Source: Zarea fungicola (Eukaryota; Ascomycota; Sordariomycetes; Hypocreales; Cordycipitaceae). Taken from it: 64,000 bases of DNA. Positions 23,859 through 35,633 of this stretch are shown here, piece by piece. A program made the position numbers and the translations under genes. Under the pieces are notes generated by a model that was given only the letters and a program-made list of their open reading frames with translations, ran no database searches and had not been told where the DNA came from. The stretch covers positions 51,465 to 115,464 of the forward strand of contig FWCC01000370.1 in assembly GCA_900169235.1 (NCBI GenBank), written 5' to 3'. Position 1 is the first letter of the stretch. Each line of letters begins with the position of its first letter.

Positions 23859-25310
23859 ATGGCTCGCTCTACTGCCGTCGCTGCCGTCGCTGGCGATGCT
23901 GCCACTCGCCTGCGTCGCAACCTCGCCACAGAGTCCTCCGAGTCTTCGGCCGCTGTCACGCCCGCCGACTCTCCTCGCGACTCCCCTCGCCCCTCGGCCT
24001 CGTCCACATCCCTCTCCTCCCTCTCTGAGATGGAGATTGACGCCAAGCCCACCAACTACGGAAAGCTGATTGACACCTACGGCAACGAGTTCACTCCTCC
24101 CGACTTCACCATCAAGGACATTCGCGATGCCATTCCCAAGCACTGCTTCGAGCGCTCCGCCCTCAAGGGTTATCTCTACATCCTCCGCGACATGTTCTAC
24201 CTCGCCACCACCTTTACCGTCTACTACAACTACGTGACCCCCGAGTACATCCCCAACGTCTGGGTCCGCGGTGCTCTCTGGGCTGTCTACACCTTCCTCC
24301 AGGGTCTCTTTGGCACTGGTCTCTGGGTCATTGCCCACGAGTGCGGACACGGCGCCTTCTCTGATTCCAACTTCATCAACGACATCACTGGCTGGGTTCT
24401 TCACTCGGCCCTGCTCGTCCCCTACTTCTCCTGGAAGTATTCCCACAGCAAGCACCACAAGGCCACCGGCAACATGGAGCGCGACATGGTCTTTGTGCCC
24501 CGTACCCGCGAGGAGCAGGCTTCTCGTCTCGGCCGTCTGGTCCACGAGCTGAGCGAGCTCGCCGAGGACGCTCCCGCCTACACCTTTGCCCTCCTCGTCG
24601 GCCAGCAGCTCATCGGCTGGCCCAACTACCTCCTCACCAACGTCACTGGCCACAACTACCACGAGCGCCAGCGTGAGGGCCGTGGCAAGGGCAAGCACAA
24701 CGGTGCTGGCGGCGGTGTCAACCACTTTGTCTCCAGCAGCCCTCTCTACGACAACAAGGAGGCCGCCTACGTTCTCGTCTCTGATCTCGGTCTGCTTCTC
24801 GCCGGCTCTGCTCTCTACTACCTCGGTTCTACCTTTGGCTGGACCAACCTGGCTGTCTGGTACTTTCTCCCCTACCTCTGGGTGAACCACTGGCTCGTCG
24901 CCATTACCTTCCTCCAGCACACCGACCCTACTCTCCCTCACTACCACTCCGAGGAATGGAACTTTGTTCGCGGCGCCGCTGCCACCATTGATCGCGAGTG
25001 TGGCTTCATCGGCCGTCACCTCCTCCACGGCATCGTCGAGACTCACGTCCTCCACCACTACGTCTCCTCCATTCCCTTTTACAACGCCGACGAGGCCTCG
25101 GACGCCATCCGTCCCGTCATGGGCAAGCACTACCGCGCCGACACCGAGGGCGGCTTCTTTGGCTTCATTGCCGCCATGTACAAGAGCGCCCGCATGTGCC
25201 AGTGGGTTGAGCCCTCTGCCGAGGCTGAGGGTGCGGGAAAGAACATTCTCTTTTTCCGCAACAGAAACGGTCTCGGCACCAAGCCTGCCAAGATTGCTGC
25301 TCCCCAGTAA
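23859..25310 (+). CDS. Delta-12 fatty acid desaturase (oleate to linoleate)
   Basis: An intronless frame of 483 residues, the usual length for fungal FAD2-type desaturases. It inserts the second double bond into oleoyl chains in ER membrane lipids, taking electrons from cytochrome b5. The three iron-binding histidine boxes are intact: HECGH at residues 160-164, HSKHH at 196-200 and HVLHH at 396-400. Hydrophobic segments flank the boxes (about 110-155, 240-265, 300-350). The Ser/Pro-rich N-terminus (about 1-65) precedes the conserved FTIKDIRDAIPKHCFERS. Codon usage is strongly C-ending, consistent with high expression. A delta-15 or bifunctional delta-12/delta-15 activity cannot be excluded from sequence alone. 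Confidence 0.95.
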   Translation: MARSTAVAAVAGDAATRLRRNLATESSESSAAVTPADSPRDSPRPSASSTSLSSLSEMEIDAKPTNYGKLIDTYGNEFTPPDFTIKDIRDAIPKHCFERSALKGYLYILRDMFYLATTFTVYYNYVTPEYIPNVWVRGALWAVYTFLQGLFGTGLWVIAHECGHGAFSDSNFINDITGWVLHSALLVPYFSWKYSHSKHHKATGNMERDMVFVPRTREEQASRLGRLVHELSELAEDAPAYTFALLVGQQLIGWPNYLLTNVTGHNYHERQREGRGKGKHNGAGGGVNHFVSSSPLYDNKEAAYVLVSDLGLLLAGSALYYLGSTFGWTNLAVWYFLPYLWVNHWLVAITFLQHTDPTLPHYHSEEWNFVRGAAATIDRECGFIGRHLLHGIVETHVLHHYVSSIPFYNADEASDAIRPVMGKHYRADTEGGFFGFIAAMYKSARMCQWVEPSAEAEGAGKNILFFRNRNGLGTKPAKIAAPQ

Positions 25311-25890
25311 GACTGCAATATATAATAATGGGTTGTTTTCCCTGCAAGACGATGAACAAAGGTGTGGTGGGATGGAGTTTTTGCCTAAATTTTACCTGTA
25401 GAGTTGTTACACCTACATGTCTCCTTTTGCGTTTCCTTTTTTTTTCTTTTTTTTTTTTGCATCTAAGCAGCCTCAATCGTGTCTCTTTGTTTTTCTCTGC
25501 TCCCGACACGAGTGCAAGCGACTTTTGTGTGGAGCATCTTCACCTATATAGAATAGACTCGCTAAAATGATGGACGGCCATGACTTGTTCAATCTGCGCT
25601 CCAGTGATTACTTGACTTTTTAAACACTTTTAACTTTAGTCACGATGGAAAAGAATGGTGAAGAATCGGTCAAGTAAACTGCGGGTATAATGTTTAGCTG
25701 TCTATTATTCTACCCAATTGCCAATATTCTATTCCACTCTGACCCCATACTAAAAGAATCCATGTAACGACAAAAGAGCTTGTAGATTAAAAATTAAGTG
25801 TTATATCTGTCCTTTTACTTCCATTAAGCCTCGATTTTCTCCTTCGTTTCTTTTGTCCTTTACTGTCCGAGTCTCTGTTCCTCTTCCCTT
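25311..25890. other. Convergent intergenic region
   Basis: Shared 3' flank of the desaturase and the secreted protein gene, with a T/C homopolymer run at about 25436-25460. No gene is supported. Confidence 0.45.
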
Positions 25891-26724
25891 TTACCGGAAT
25901 TGGGTGGCATAAGGAGGAGGAGGGGCAGTATAAGGAGGGGCACTGTAGGTAGGAGTACTGTAGGTAAGAAAAGTACTGTAAGTAGGAAGAGTGCCGGACG
26001 AAGTAGGGGAACCACAAGAAGGAGAAGAGCCACGGGGAGCAGAGCAACCATAACCAGTCGATGTACTGTACGAAGACGAAGAACCAGAAGAGCCAGGAGA
26101 GGAAGAGCCAGCAGAGCCAGAAAGAGTAGTAGTCGTCGTACCAGTGGCGACGGCCGTCGTATCATGCAGCGTGGTAGACAAGCCCACGTCCTTGGTCATG
26201 ACCGTCGTCTGCAACGTGCTCGCCTTTTTATCCATGTACGACGTGATGGTCCAGTTGCTCTCCGGCCGAGGCACCCACTTTGACGTGCAGTGGATCGATT
26301 TGAACCGGTCCTCGAGGAAGCCCGTGTTGTTGTACCACCCGTGGCCCGTCATGGTGAAGTAGTCGCGGCCCTCGACAAACCCGTCCGCAATGGTGCAGTT
26401 GGGGCTCGCGTAAAAGATGCACGAGCCCTCCTGCGTAAAGTGCCGGTTGAAGCCGAGCGACATTTGCTTGTCGTCGTCGCTGTAGGCCACGCCCGTCTCA
26501 ATCATCAGAGCGTAGGCGCTCGACATTTTGAAACCCCAGCACTTTGGCCCGTAGGCTAACGGGATCTTCCACACCGACCACGGCCCTTGGCCTTTGGCGA
26601 AGAAGTGTCGCAGGTACGTGTTCTTGGTCGGGTCCTTTCTGTCCCTGCCCCTGATGCTGGCCGCGGTGAGGGTGAGGTGGGCGAGGAGGGCCAGGATGGC
26701 GAGGAAGGAATGGGTGAAGAGCAT
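25891..26724 (-). CDS. Secreted Ser/Thr-rich protein of unknown function
   Basis: A single exon of 277 residues from ATG 26724; the longer in-frame extension lacks an ATG. A signal peptide is clear (MLFTHSFLAILALLAHLTLTA). The middle part (about 30-165) holds four or more Cys and potential N-glycosylation sites (NNT, NWT, NCT) and looks like a folded extracellular domain. The C-terminal third is low complexity: Ser/Gly then Tyr/Thr/Pro-rich repeats (TYSTP, PYTAPPPP), mucin-like and probably O-glycosylated. There is no GPI-type hydrophobic tail. I do not recognise a family. Confidence 0.7.
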   Translation of the reverse strand: MLFTHSFLAILALLAHLTLTAASIRGRDRKDPTKNTYLRHFFAKGQGPWSVWKIPLAYGPKCWGFKMSSAYALMIETGVAYSDDDKQMSLGFNRHFTQEGSCIFYASPNCTIADGFVEGRDYFTMTGHGWYNNTGFLEDRFKSIHCTSKWVPRPESNWTITSYMDKKASTLQTTVMTKDVGLSTTLHDTTAVATGTTTTTLSGSAGSSSPGSSGSSSSYSTSTGYGCSAPRGSSPSCGSPTSSGTLPTYSTFLTYSTPTYSAPPYTAPPPPYATQFR

Positions 26725-27327
26725 TTTGAAAGTTTTTTTTTTTGTCTCTCTTTCTTTACCTATGTACAATCTTTTGTATTAGATTTCATTTCATCTTTGA
26801 GGACTTGTAACTTTTCAGCAGTGTCTTGTGCTTACCGACTTGGCCAACGAACTGGAGTTTGAGCTGGTGGTGAATGCACAAATTCGAGAAAGCTAAATCG
26901 GGACAGAAAAAGAGTATTTAAACATAATAATATTCCACCCCGTGTAGACCCAAACCAGCGTGGTATTACTAGCTGGAGAATGGCGTTTGGGTCCAGGTGG
27001 CTTGGTCACGAAGCGCTCCGGCTTGAGACTATATTGGCTTCACAGCATCATTGATACAGCCCAAACCATCTCCACAGCTTGCCATTGGATCATCTTCTAT
27101 ACCCGTCGAAAATAATCCATTCAATCATGTGGTACATAGCCCACCTCTTGGAACTTAACCACGCCTCGGGCGTATTTCTGGCGCCACCTCTTCTTCACCG
27201 CGTGTACGCGTATTCATAATATGCTTATAATTAAGCTTTGCGTATTTTATTTCAACTTTTGTATCAGCCTCACTATCCTCCAATTTGTATCAATCCAACA
27301 AAATGGGGTGCACCACTTTTCACTGCA
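26725..27327. other. Intergenic spacer
   Basis: Leader side of the secreted protein gene and 3' flank of the second Zn2Cys6 gene. AT-rich; nothing else seen. Confidence 0.45.
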
Positions 27328-29600
27328 TTATGTATAGCGCTGCAAGATGCCGCGCAAGAGCTCTTTGACGCTGCGTGCCAGAGGAAATCGGCCCTCGAGC
27401 GATGCAAGCAGCTGAACAGCCAGCTGCACATCATCCACCGCCCTCATCCTGAGCACGTCCTTCCTGGCGGCGCCGTCGCCATCCTGCTGGCTGCCCGTCG
27501 CAATGACGTACACCTGCGCCACGGCCGCCATGAAGACGGCGTGGAGATTCATCCAGTGCTGCGAAAACGTGCCCTGGCGATGCATACTCGAGGCAAGTCG
27601 AATGGACGACGACGCTGCATCGGCGAGAATCTTGATTCGGCGGCCATTCAACGTGGGCAAAAGAGGTGTCGGTCGGTAGAGGAGGGTCAGGTGGGTGTGG
27701 TAGTTGAAGTCATACCATGTGCTCGTAAAGTGCGGCACCGGCGCGTCCACCTTGGGTAGGGGGAAGGGCATCTCGCGGCGCCACTGGATGAGGTCCTTGT
27801 GGATGGCCTGGATGGTCTCTTCCTTTTCGGCATCGCTTCGCTCATCGCCGTCTTTGGTAGTGTACACCCGGGCGCGGATACGACTCGAGATTTGCCGGAG
27901 TTTGAGAATGTGGAGCGGAATTGCCATGGAAGACAGATCAAGAGATGTTTGGTCCTGGGCTACCAGAAATGGCTTTTACCATTGTCAGTAACAAAAAAAA
28001 ATATTTCGTGTATGAGTGCAAAGTTACCGATATATCAATGTCGTCGTCGTGGATGGCAAATGGGCGGCCAAGAGTGGTGGAAACTACTCTGAGAGAACAC
28101 ATCAGAGCCATTTACTTATGGGAAACAAGACAGCGCGTACTTACCGATCCATCATGTATAGTGAAAAGAATAGTCGCTTCCGTCTTTCCGCAGTCTCCGC
28201 TGGTAGTCCCCCGTATGTCGCGGCTGAGTGGAGGCCGATGCCCAGAGCAATTCTAGCCGCCATGCCAACCAATAGCCAAGTATCTGCACCAGTTGTGAGT
28301 TGATTTTTCTCTTTAAATGGAAACTCCAAGCATGGAAACTCACTTGGTTGTAATTGGTTGAATAGGGAGTATATGAGGTGGAGTACTATGACCTCGATTG
28401 CAGCCTAGACAGAGATTCTATGTGAGCTTCCTGACCACTACTCCAAAAGTCCTCGTACTACTCACCATGCTGTCAATATCGGCGGCCGAGTCTGAATATT
28501 TGAGAGCTCGGTTGTAGTATCCTGTAAAGTCGTGCGCTGCAGATGTGTCGACGGAGCAGTACGCTGTCGATCCTATCGCGAGCACCATCCACAGTCTAAA
28601 CACGCATAGCGGCGACTGATACACATCGCTCTCGGGTGTGCTGCGAAATGTTTCTAGACTGTCCATGAAGTCATGTTCGTTGATTATGGGGTATATTATA
28701 TGAGAATGGGCGAAGTAAAGGTCAACGAGGTGGTCCGTCTGGGGGACGTCAAGGTGTAGGACGTCCGAGTTGGCCGAGCCATTGGTGGGTATACTCTCCA
28801 GCTGCAAACCCTCTGGTAATGGAGCAGCATTGAGCACTGAATCTGTAACAGTATCAAAGGAGGCCGGGTTTAACAAGTCAAATTGTGTGTCGAAATTTAG
28901 ACTATGCAACACAGATTGCCCCGCGTCGTCCAGAGCATGGCTGTCATGCTCGCTTGTTGCCACCGTCGTTTCCAGCTTCGACTGTGTGAGTTTTGCAAAT
29001 TCAAGACCTGAGGAGGAACCGAGTTCACCCTCTTTTACGCCTTCCGAAAGTATCTGTTTCAATACGTCTTGCAAACCCAGCTTGCTCGCCAACGCAGATG
29101 TGTCGTCCTCGACATGCACATCAGTGGGGTATTCGGACGGAATAAAGACACCTTCGCCTCTCAGCAAAGAGGACAAGCTGCCCAGGGAGAATTCGCTGGG
29201 AGTTTCATCGTTTCGCCTGTTCTCCCAATCCCACACCGAATGGTCTTTGGAACTCACAGCGAAATTTTCATTATTGGAGGGTGGCAGGTTTGGCATGGGA
29301 CTTGGGTTGACAAGGCTCGCCTCTAGCTCATGTACTCTACGCTCCAGCGCTCGAACATATCTATATGTTTTTATTTAGCTCATTCTTACGCAAATTTTGG
29401 ATTCAAATCTCACTTTATCAATGCTTTACCTACCCTATTGGATACGCCGCCGTTTCCGCATCGCTGTCTAGAAAGCTACAGGGTACGGCAGCTCGCCGGC
29501 AGTTTCCACATTCTGGCAGGCTGCGATCACATCGTTTTTTGCGATGATGGCAGCGAGAGCACGATGTCCTGGCTTGTGCGACTGTGCCTCGGGGTGGCAT
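27328..29600 (-). CDS. Zn2Cys6 transcription factor with fungal_trans-type domain
   Basis: Six exons, 29600-29434, 29360-28466, 28404-28344, 28283-28145, 28088-28028 and 27972-27328, give 655 residues with the frame kept throughout. The zinc cluster is complete near residues 14-41: CSRCHHRKKRCDRSLPEC, then CxNC and a final Cys. A coiled-coil linker (YVRALERRVHELEA) follows the first intron. The middle homology region (about 250-600) includes RIALGIGLHSA and RRKRLFFSLYMMDR with LGRPFAIHDDDID, the most conserved fungal_trans motif. It is a nuclear regulator. It is divergent from the NLR-like gene at 30236, from which it is separated by about 630 bp. Targets are unknown. Confidence 0.9.
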
Positions 29601-30235
29601 GGTGATGGTTTACCGTGGTCAAGTTGAGCCGCCTACTGGTGGGCTAGATTTACCCCTCACAGAATGGGGCAGATCAAGCGAATAGTGGCTGGCCGAGCTA
29701 GCGAACGCCTTGCAGTACCTTGATCGGCCGCTCTCTGATCTGTATCTGAGTTTGGACCGAAACCCGGCCTGTTATACTCTCACCGCTGTCATGAAGGAAT
29801 TTGCACCACAGAAGAGGCGACTTTTGGACTAGAAGAGTCGGTAAACATAAGAGCGATGGGGCTCTTTGGCATATCCCTTATTCCAGTTGGGCTTTGAGGT
29901 TGCTGCGGAATATACTCTACAAACCCGCACAGTCGTGAGAGTCTCAAACCATACGCCAAGCAGCGAGTGGCCGATAGCCCTCAAAGGTAGAGCACGATCT
30001 TACCGCGCGCTACCGATTCCTGCTACGGCAAAAAGCCTGGTTGATTTTTTCGATTAGCCTTATGCAGGTGTCCGAGCAGCATGACGTGGCGCTGCTCTGT
30101 TAGCTGAAGGTGGTAGCTGAGGAGGGGCAACATTGCTTTTGCGTCATCAGAATTTTTTCTCGCGTGTACTATTAATCGCATTCAATTTCCAAGCTTTCTA
30201 CCCACTGTAGTCCTCCAAGGGAGAATTTCAGTAGC
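29601..30235. promoter_or_regulatory. Divergent promoter region between Zn2Cys6 regulator and NLR-like gene
   Basis: 635 bp between two outward-facing start codons. No motif was assigned and no coding frame is supported. Confidence 0.4.
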
Positions 30236-33200
30236 ATGTCAAATCCTCACAACTACACTGTCGGATGTATATGCGCGCTTAGCACTGAATCTGTTGCCCT
30301 GCAGGCATTCCTCGACGAGAGACACCACCCGCCCGTTGAGGTGTCCCAGCACGATAATAATGCTTATGCGTTGGGGAAAATTGGGAGCCACAATGTGGTC
30401 ATTGCTGTTCTACCCCACGGGAGCTATGGTCTTGTAAACGCCACCTCTGTCGCAAAGGACATGCTGCATACCTTTCCCAACGTCCGCATCGGCCTAATGG
30501 TCGGAATCGGGGGCGGAGCTCCAAGCCCTCGACATGATGTGCGACTTGGTGACGTTGTGGTCAGCTGCCCGGAGAACGGCGAAACAGGCGTGCTGCAATT
30601 TGACTTTGGCAAGAAAATACAGGACCAAGAGTTCCTAGAAACAGGGAGTCTAAACAAGCCCCCCAAAGTACTGCTGACGGCAATCGCGCAGCTGCGCACC
30701 AGATATGAGACTGATGGACACCAACTTGAGGAAGAGATTGCCAAGGTTTTGCAGGAAAAGGTTCGGCTTCGCAAGAACTATTCCCGCCCGCCTTCTGATA
30801 GCGATCGGCTTTACAAGTCAGCCTTCACACATCCCGTCTCTGGCGCGGCTGACTGCAGCGAGACATGCGGAGACGACTCTCTAATACTAGAATCTCGGCA
30901 TAGTCGAGATCAGGAAGCTGGAGATGACAACCTCATAGTTCATTACGGACTGGTTGCATCGTCAAACATGCTCATGAAGGACGCGCGGGTGCGGGATAAG
31001 CTGGCAATTGATAGGGGAGTGCTGTGCTTTGAGATGGAAGCCGCAGGGCTGATGGATGACTTTCCCTGCATTGTAATACGTGGTATCTGCGATTATGCCG
31101 ACACACACAAGAACAAAGCATGGCAAGGATATGCAGCCATGGCAGCCTCGGCATACGCCAAGGACCTGTTACGCCAGATTTCACCGAACAAGATTGAGTC
31201 AGAGAGGAGAATCAACGAAGTCCTCCGCGGCAGTTAGTAACTCTACCTTCATTATTTAATACTACCTATTCTGATCATTCTCAAGTGATGAGCAACCTCG
31301 ATATCATACATCATACATCCCATGAGATTAAGGATAATCTACATGCGATTAGACAAGACAACTTCTCTAGAGGCATCAAGATGTGGCTCTCACCCTCGGA
31401 TCCATCTATAAATGCCAACAGTGCACGAAAAGCTCGGTGTATTGGAACGGGAACGTGGTTCCTTGAAAGCCGTCACTTTACTGAGTGGAAGGACGGCGTG
31501 CGCCAGCATTTATGGCTTCACGGTAATGCAGGCTGCGGAAAGACCGTCCTCAGTACTACTATTTTAGACCACATTGCACAAGTGGGCAACTTTACTACGC
31601 TATTCTTCTTCTTTGACTTTTCCGACGCTGCGAAGCAGAAGTTAGATGACTTGTTGCGTTCCCTTGTCTTCCAGCTCTATACTTTACGGCACGAGACGTC
31701 GGCGCCTCTAAACGATTTATTTGGAATATACGGAAGCAAGGAAAGACAGCCAGATACCGATGCGCTATCCCAATGTCTCAAAGAGATGCTGCAGGTTTCT
31801 TCTTGCAAAGTCGTTATCTTACAAGATGCTCTCGATGAGTGCTCGCAGAGAAGCGAGCTGTTGAGATGGATGAAGGACTTTGTCCCTACTCTCCCCAACG
31901 TTCAATTCATACTTACTAGTAGGTATGAAAATGAGTTTCAGCGCAGTCTCTCCGGCTGGGTTGAGGAGAGAAACTGTCGCCGTCTAGACAAGACGTCAGT
32001 CAACGGCGATATTCACTCGTACATCAACAATCGATTAGATGGGCTAGAGCTTGAGAGATGGGCTAGATCGCCGGATTTTATCAGAGAGGTTGTAGAGACA
32101 ATTAGCAGACAAGCTGACGGAATGTAAGCCGCTCAGCTGGACCACCTTGATTTCGCTCAGCTGCATTAACAATATCTTGTTTAGGTTTCTATGGGCGGTC
32201 CATCAGCTGGACAGCCTCGCGCAGTGCCGTTGTCGCGACGAAGTTGAGGAAGTGCTTCGATCGCTCCCGCGAACCTTGAATGCAACATACATGCGTATAA
32301 TAGAGACGATTCCTGAGAGGCGCAGAAAGAAAGCAATCCGACTGTTACAGTTCCTAGCATACTCAAAGCGACCACTAAATGGTGCAGAGGCCATAGACGT
32401 GATCTCTGTTTGCTATGATGAGCGGCCATCTGAAGTTGGCCATTTCGACCCAGATAATCGACCACAACGACATGAGGATATAAGAGATTACTGTTCCAGC
32501 CTTGTATCAGTTTCTACCTTATCGAGTGGAAAGCTCCGCTTGCAGCTGGCTCATTTCTCGGTGAAAGAGTATATCATGAGCCCGTCAATGCAGTCCTTTC
32601 ATAATCTCGAGATCACGATTACAGAAGTGTGCCTGATATACATTGAGAGTATTAAAGTGAACTACGAATTAGACTGTCTTTGGACGTTGCGCTCCCGATA
32701 TCCGCTCATCAAACTTGCAGCATTCAGTTGGATGCAAGCTGCAAAATATGCTGAGGTATCAAAACATACTCTTGAGACTGTCGTGGGATTTCTCCGGAAT
32801 AAGCCAAGCCTCTTGCTCTGGCTAAGTCATCTTGGGGCTCCCCTTATAGGGGGTCGTGATTTCAGATTACTTGAGAAGTCACTCGGTATTTTGAACCCAA
32901 ACCATCCTGGACATAATGAACTTGCCATATCCAAAGTGTCGCCCCTTTATCTAGCGTGTCTATTCAACCTTCCTGCCACTGTTGAAAATCTTGTACTAGC
33001 TGGTGAGGATATCGATGCGACTGGTGGAGGTTATGACCCGGTGCTTTTTTTGGCGTCAAAAAAAGGCAAAGAGGCTATGGTAAAGCTTCTCCTTGACCTT
33101 GGAGCCAATGTCAATGCGAAAGGCCGCAATTCCCATAGCTCTGCGCTTCACGTCGCTTCAAGCAACGGCAGTGAAGCAATCGTGCGTCTTTTATTAGACC

Positions 33201-34486
33201 ACGGCGCAGATGCTAACGCGGTTGGCCGCGTTGATGGCTCTCTGCTTCAGGTCGCCGCTGAGAATCGCCATGACGGGATTGTGAGACTTTTGCTACTGCA
33301 TGGTGCCAGAACTAATATAGGCGGCGGCGGACGCTCTTTGCTCTACCGTGCATCAGGGGACGGCAATATACCACTTGTTCGTCTTCTTCTAGACCATGGT
33401 GCAGATGTTGACATACAGGGAGACAAAGACGGCATTCATTATGGCACTGCGCTTTGGAATGCTTCACGCCATGGCCGCTTGGACATTGTGAATCTACTGC
33501 TAGACCATGGTGCCGATGTTAACGCAACTACCGACTGTAAAACTGACCCTTTCAACCCTCCAGGCTACAAATGCGGTACTGCGCTTCAGATCGCTGCAGA
33601 AAAGGGTGAGGAGGGCATCGTGCGGCTCCTACTAGACCGAGGTGCTGATGTTGATGCTGACTGCGGCTGTGGTACTGCGTTACAGAGGGCGTCATATGCT
33701 GGCTACGCAGCGATTGTGCAACTCTTGCTAGAAAAAGGTGCCAACAAGGATATGTGCGGCGGCCGCTACGGCTCTGCTCTTCAAGCCGCTTCACGGAGAG
33801 ACCATGTCCAAGTAGTGCGTCATCTAGTAGACTATGGCGCCAACATTGACATTTACACCGACCGCTTCGGCACCGCGCTTCAAGCTGCCTCACGGAGAGG
33901 CCACATTTCAATAGTACGTTTTCTACTAGATTCGAGCGCCAATGTCAATGCGGGAGGTATGGCGACCACGCCACTTCTAGAAGCTTCAAGCTCAGGCCAC
34001 GAGGACATTGTGAAGCTTTTGCTTGAGAAAGGGGCCAGCACTGATGTATGTGGTGAGGACGACCGCTTCGCGCTCCAACTTGCTTCTTGGAGAGGCGATT
34101 TGTCAATAGTGCGTCTTCTACTAGACCATGGTGCCAATGTCAATGTAGGAGGTCGTGCGTCGACTCCGCTTCAGCAAGCTTCAATGATGGGTCACACGGC
34201 CATTGTGCAGCTCCTCCTAGACCACGATGCTGATGCCAATGCGGGTCACCCGCTGTGTGTTGCCTCAGATCGTGGCCACGAGGCGATCGTCCGGCTACTG
34301 CTCGACCACAATGCTAATATCAATGCGTGTGACGATAGCACTTGTGGGTATGGTACCCCGCTAAGGGCTGCTTTAAATAATGACCATCAGGCGACTGTAA
34401 AGCTTCTCATAGACCGGGGAGTCGATATTTATGCTGGTGGTGGCCTTTTTCTGTCTGCTCTTGCTATCGCCTCAAACTACGGCTAG
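30236..34486 (+). CDS. PNP-NACHT-ankyrin NLR-like receptor (STAND ATPase), 3' end truncated
   Basis: Three exons, 30236-31232, 31286-32123 and 32185-34486, give 1378 residues. The N-terminal effector-like domain (about 5-325) is a nucleoside phosphorylase fold (VGCICALSTESVALQAF, LMVGIGGGAP, GVLCFEMEAAG, VIRGICDYAD). A NACHT NTPase follows (about 375-600) with P-loop GNAGCGKTV at 412-420, Walker B-like VVILQDALDEC near 513 and a STANDARD-type LTSRYE sensor. From about 860 there are 15 complete ankyrin repeats and a sixteenth cut by TAG. The repeats share near-identical nucleotide stretches (for example LLLDHGADVN-type units), suggesting recent duplication or conversion. In fungi such proteins are proposed non-self or heterokaryon incompatibility receptors. 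The ligand is unknown. The TAG at 34484 may be a nonsense mutation. Confidence 0.9.
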
Positions 34487-34586
34487 ATAGCAATTTTAAA
34501 ACTGCTGCTGAACCAAATCTTCCGTCGCAAATGACGATTCAGTCGCTGACAGCGGAGGAAACAAGGTAAACGTCCAGCTCAAGTAA

Positions 34587-34787
34587 ACTTACGGAGCTAC
34601 TGCTAGTGATGACGTTTCCAGTGCTGTCAGACCGCCTTTGGAGGCTTCAGACAGTGATCAAGAGGCCGATGTGTATCTCATATATGCCCACCAGAGTCGC
34701 CAGCGCCAATCCAAGCGGCAGCAGCAAACGATAAATGGCCAAGGAGCTGACATGACTATTCACACATATTCGGTCAATGAGTCCTAG
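34587..34787 (+). pseudogene. Possible detached C-terminal tail of the NLR-like gene
   Basis: A 200-nt open stretch about 100 bp after the ankyrin gene reads as a hydrophilic Ser/Asp/Gln/Arg-rich peptide ending NGQGADMTIHTYSVNES-stop. It has no start codon of its own. It could be a former last exon left behind after the stop at 34484, or chance. Weakly supported. Confidence 0.25.
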
Positions 34788-35633
34788 TAAGATCGATACC
34801 TAGTACCATGCCGTCAGGCAGATTTGAGTGCAGTTACTTCACTTTACTGTTTCTAAATCACTTGTAGTGGTTGCCAATGAAGTTCCAGATACTGACAGCG
34901 AACGTTGGTAAAACCCTTGGTATGGTCGATTGAGTTGGCTAAGCCACCGTCTATCGTCTTGCCAAGAGCAAATCTACCATGGCTTGGTGGATATAACCGT
35001 GCTTTTGCCTAACAGATACCTAGATCTTTCCTTAATTAAATCTCTCTCCTAGGACTTATAATTCCCTGTGTGATAAATATATCAAGCCTGATTTGGTGGG
35101 AAATATGGGGAAATTGGGTCTGTTTTTATGAAGCAATTCAGTTGTCGGACGGGCCGACGGATTGCGCTTCGCTAAAAAATACATGCCCTGCGGGTTCTGA
35201 TTATCTACGTGGTAAAGGCGGTAGATTTTGATAAAAAGTTTATTCGCAAATTAATTATAGATTTATCTCAACAACTTGTTGATGACACCAGCAACACAGG
35301 TGGCATAGTAGGTTTCTAGTTTGGGCACTGACAGCGGATGTCAGGGTGTCCGACTTCATAATTTAACTCCTTTGGCCACTCTCTCAGTTGGAACTTGTAA
35401 AACATTTCTTCTCAGAGTCGCAGCTATCCAGTCTGACATCAAAATTGGCGCATCCAACTATGATAACTCCGGATTTATGAACTTGATATTCTGATTCCTA
35501 GCAATGTGGCGGCCAGTCCGACGACGCTGTCGCAACCTCCGACACCCCGCTTCACACATTTAAAAAGGTCACAGCATGGCCCAAAAATCATCGACCAAAA
35601 CCTATTTTCCCAATTACTGGAAACATTATAATC
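34788..35633. other. Intergenic region upstream of P450
   Basis: About 850 bp of AT-rich sequence; no gene or defined repeat seen. Confidence 0.4.

Noticed and set aside
23853..25130. 425-codon open frame antisense to the delta-12 desaturase
   Set aside because: Val/Gly/Glu-rich translation typical of the complement of a C-ending-codon gene; the sense gene is intact with all histidine boxes.
27238..27759. Open frame antisense to the second Zn2Cys6 regulator
   Set aside because: The minus-strand exon continues the fungal_trans domain in frame across five introns; the plus-strand frame has no domain.
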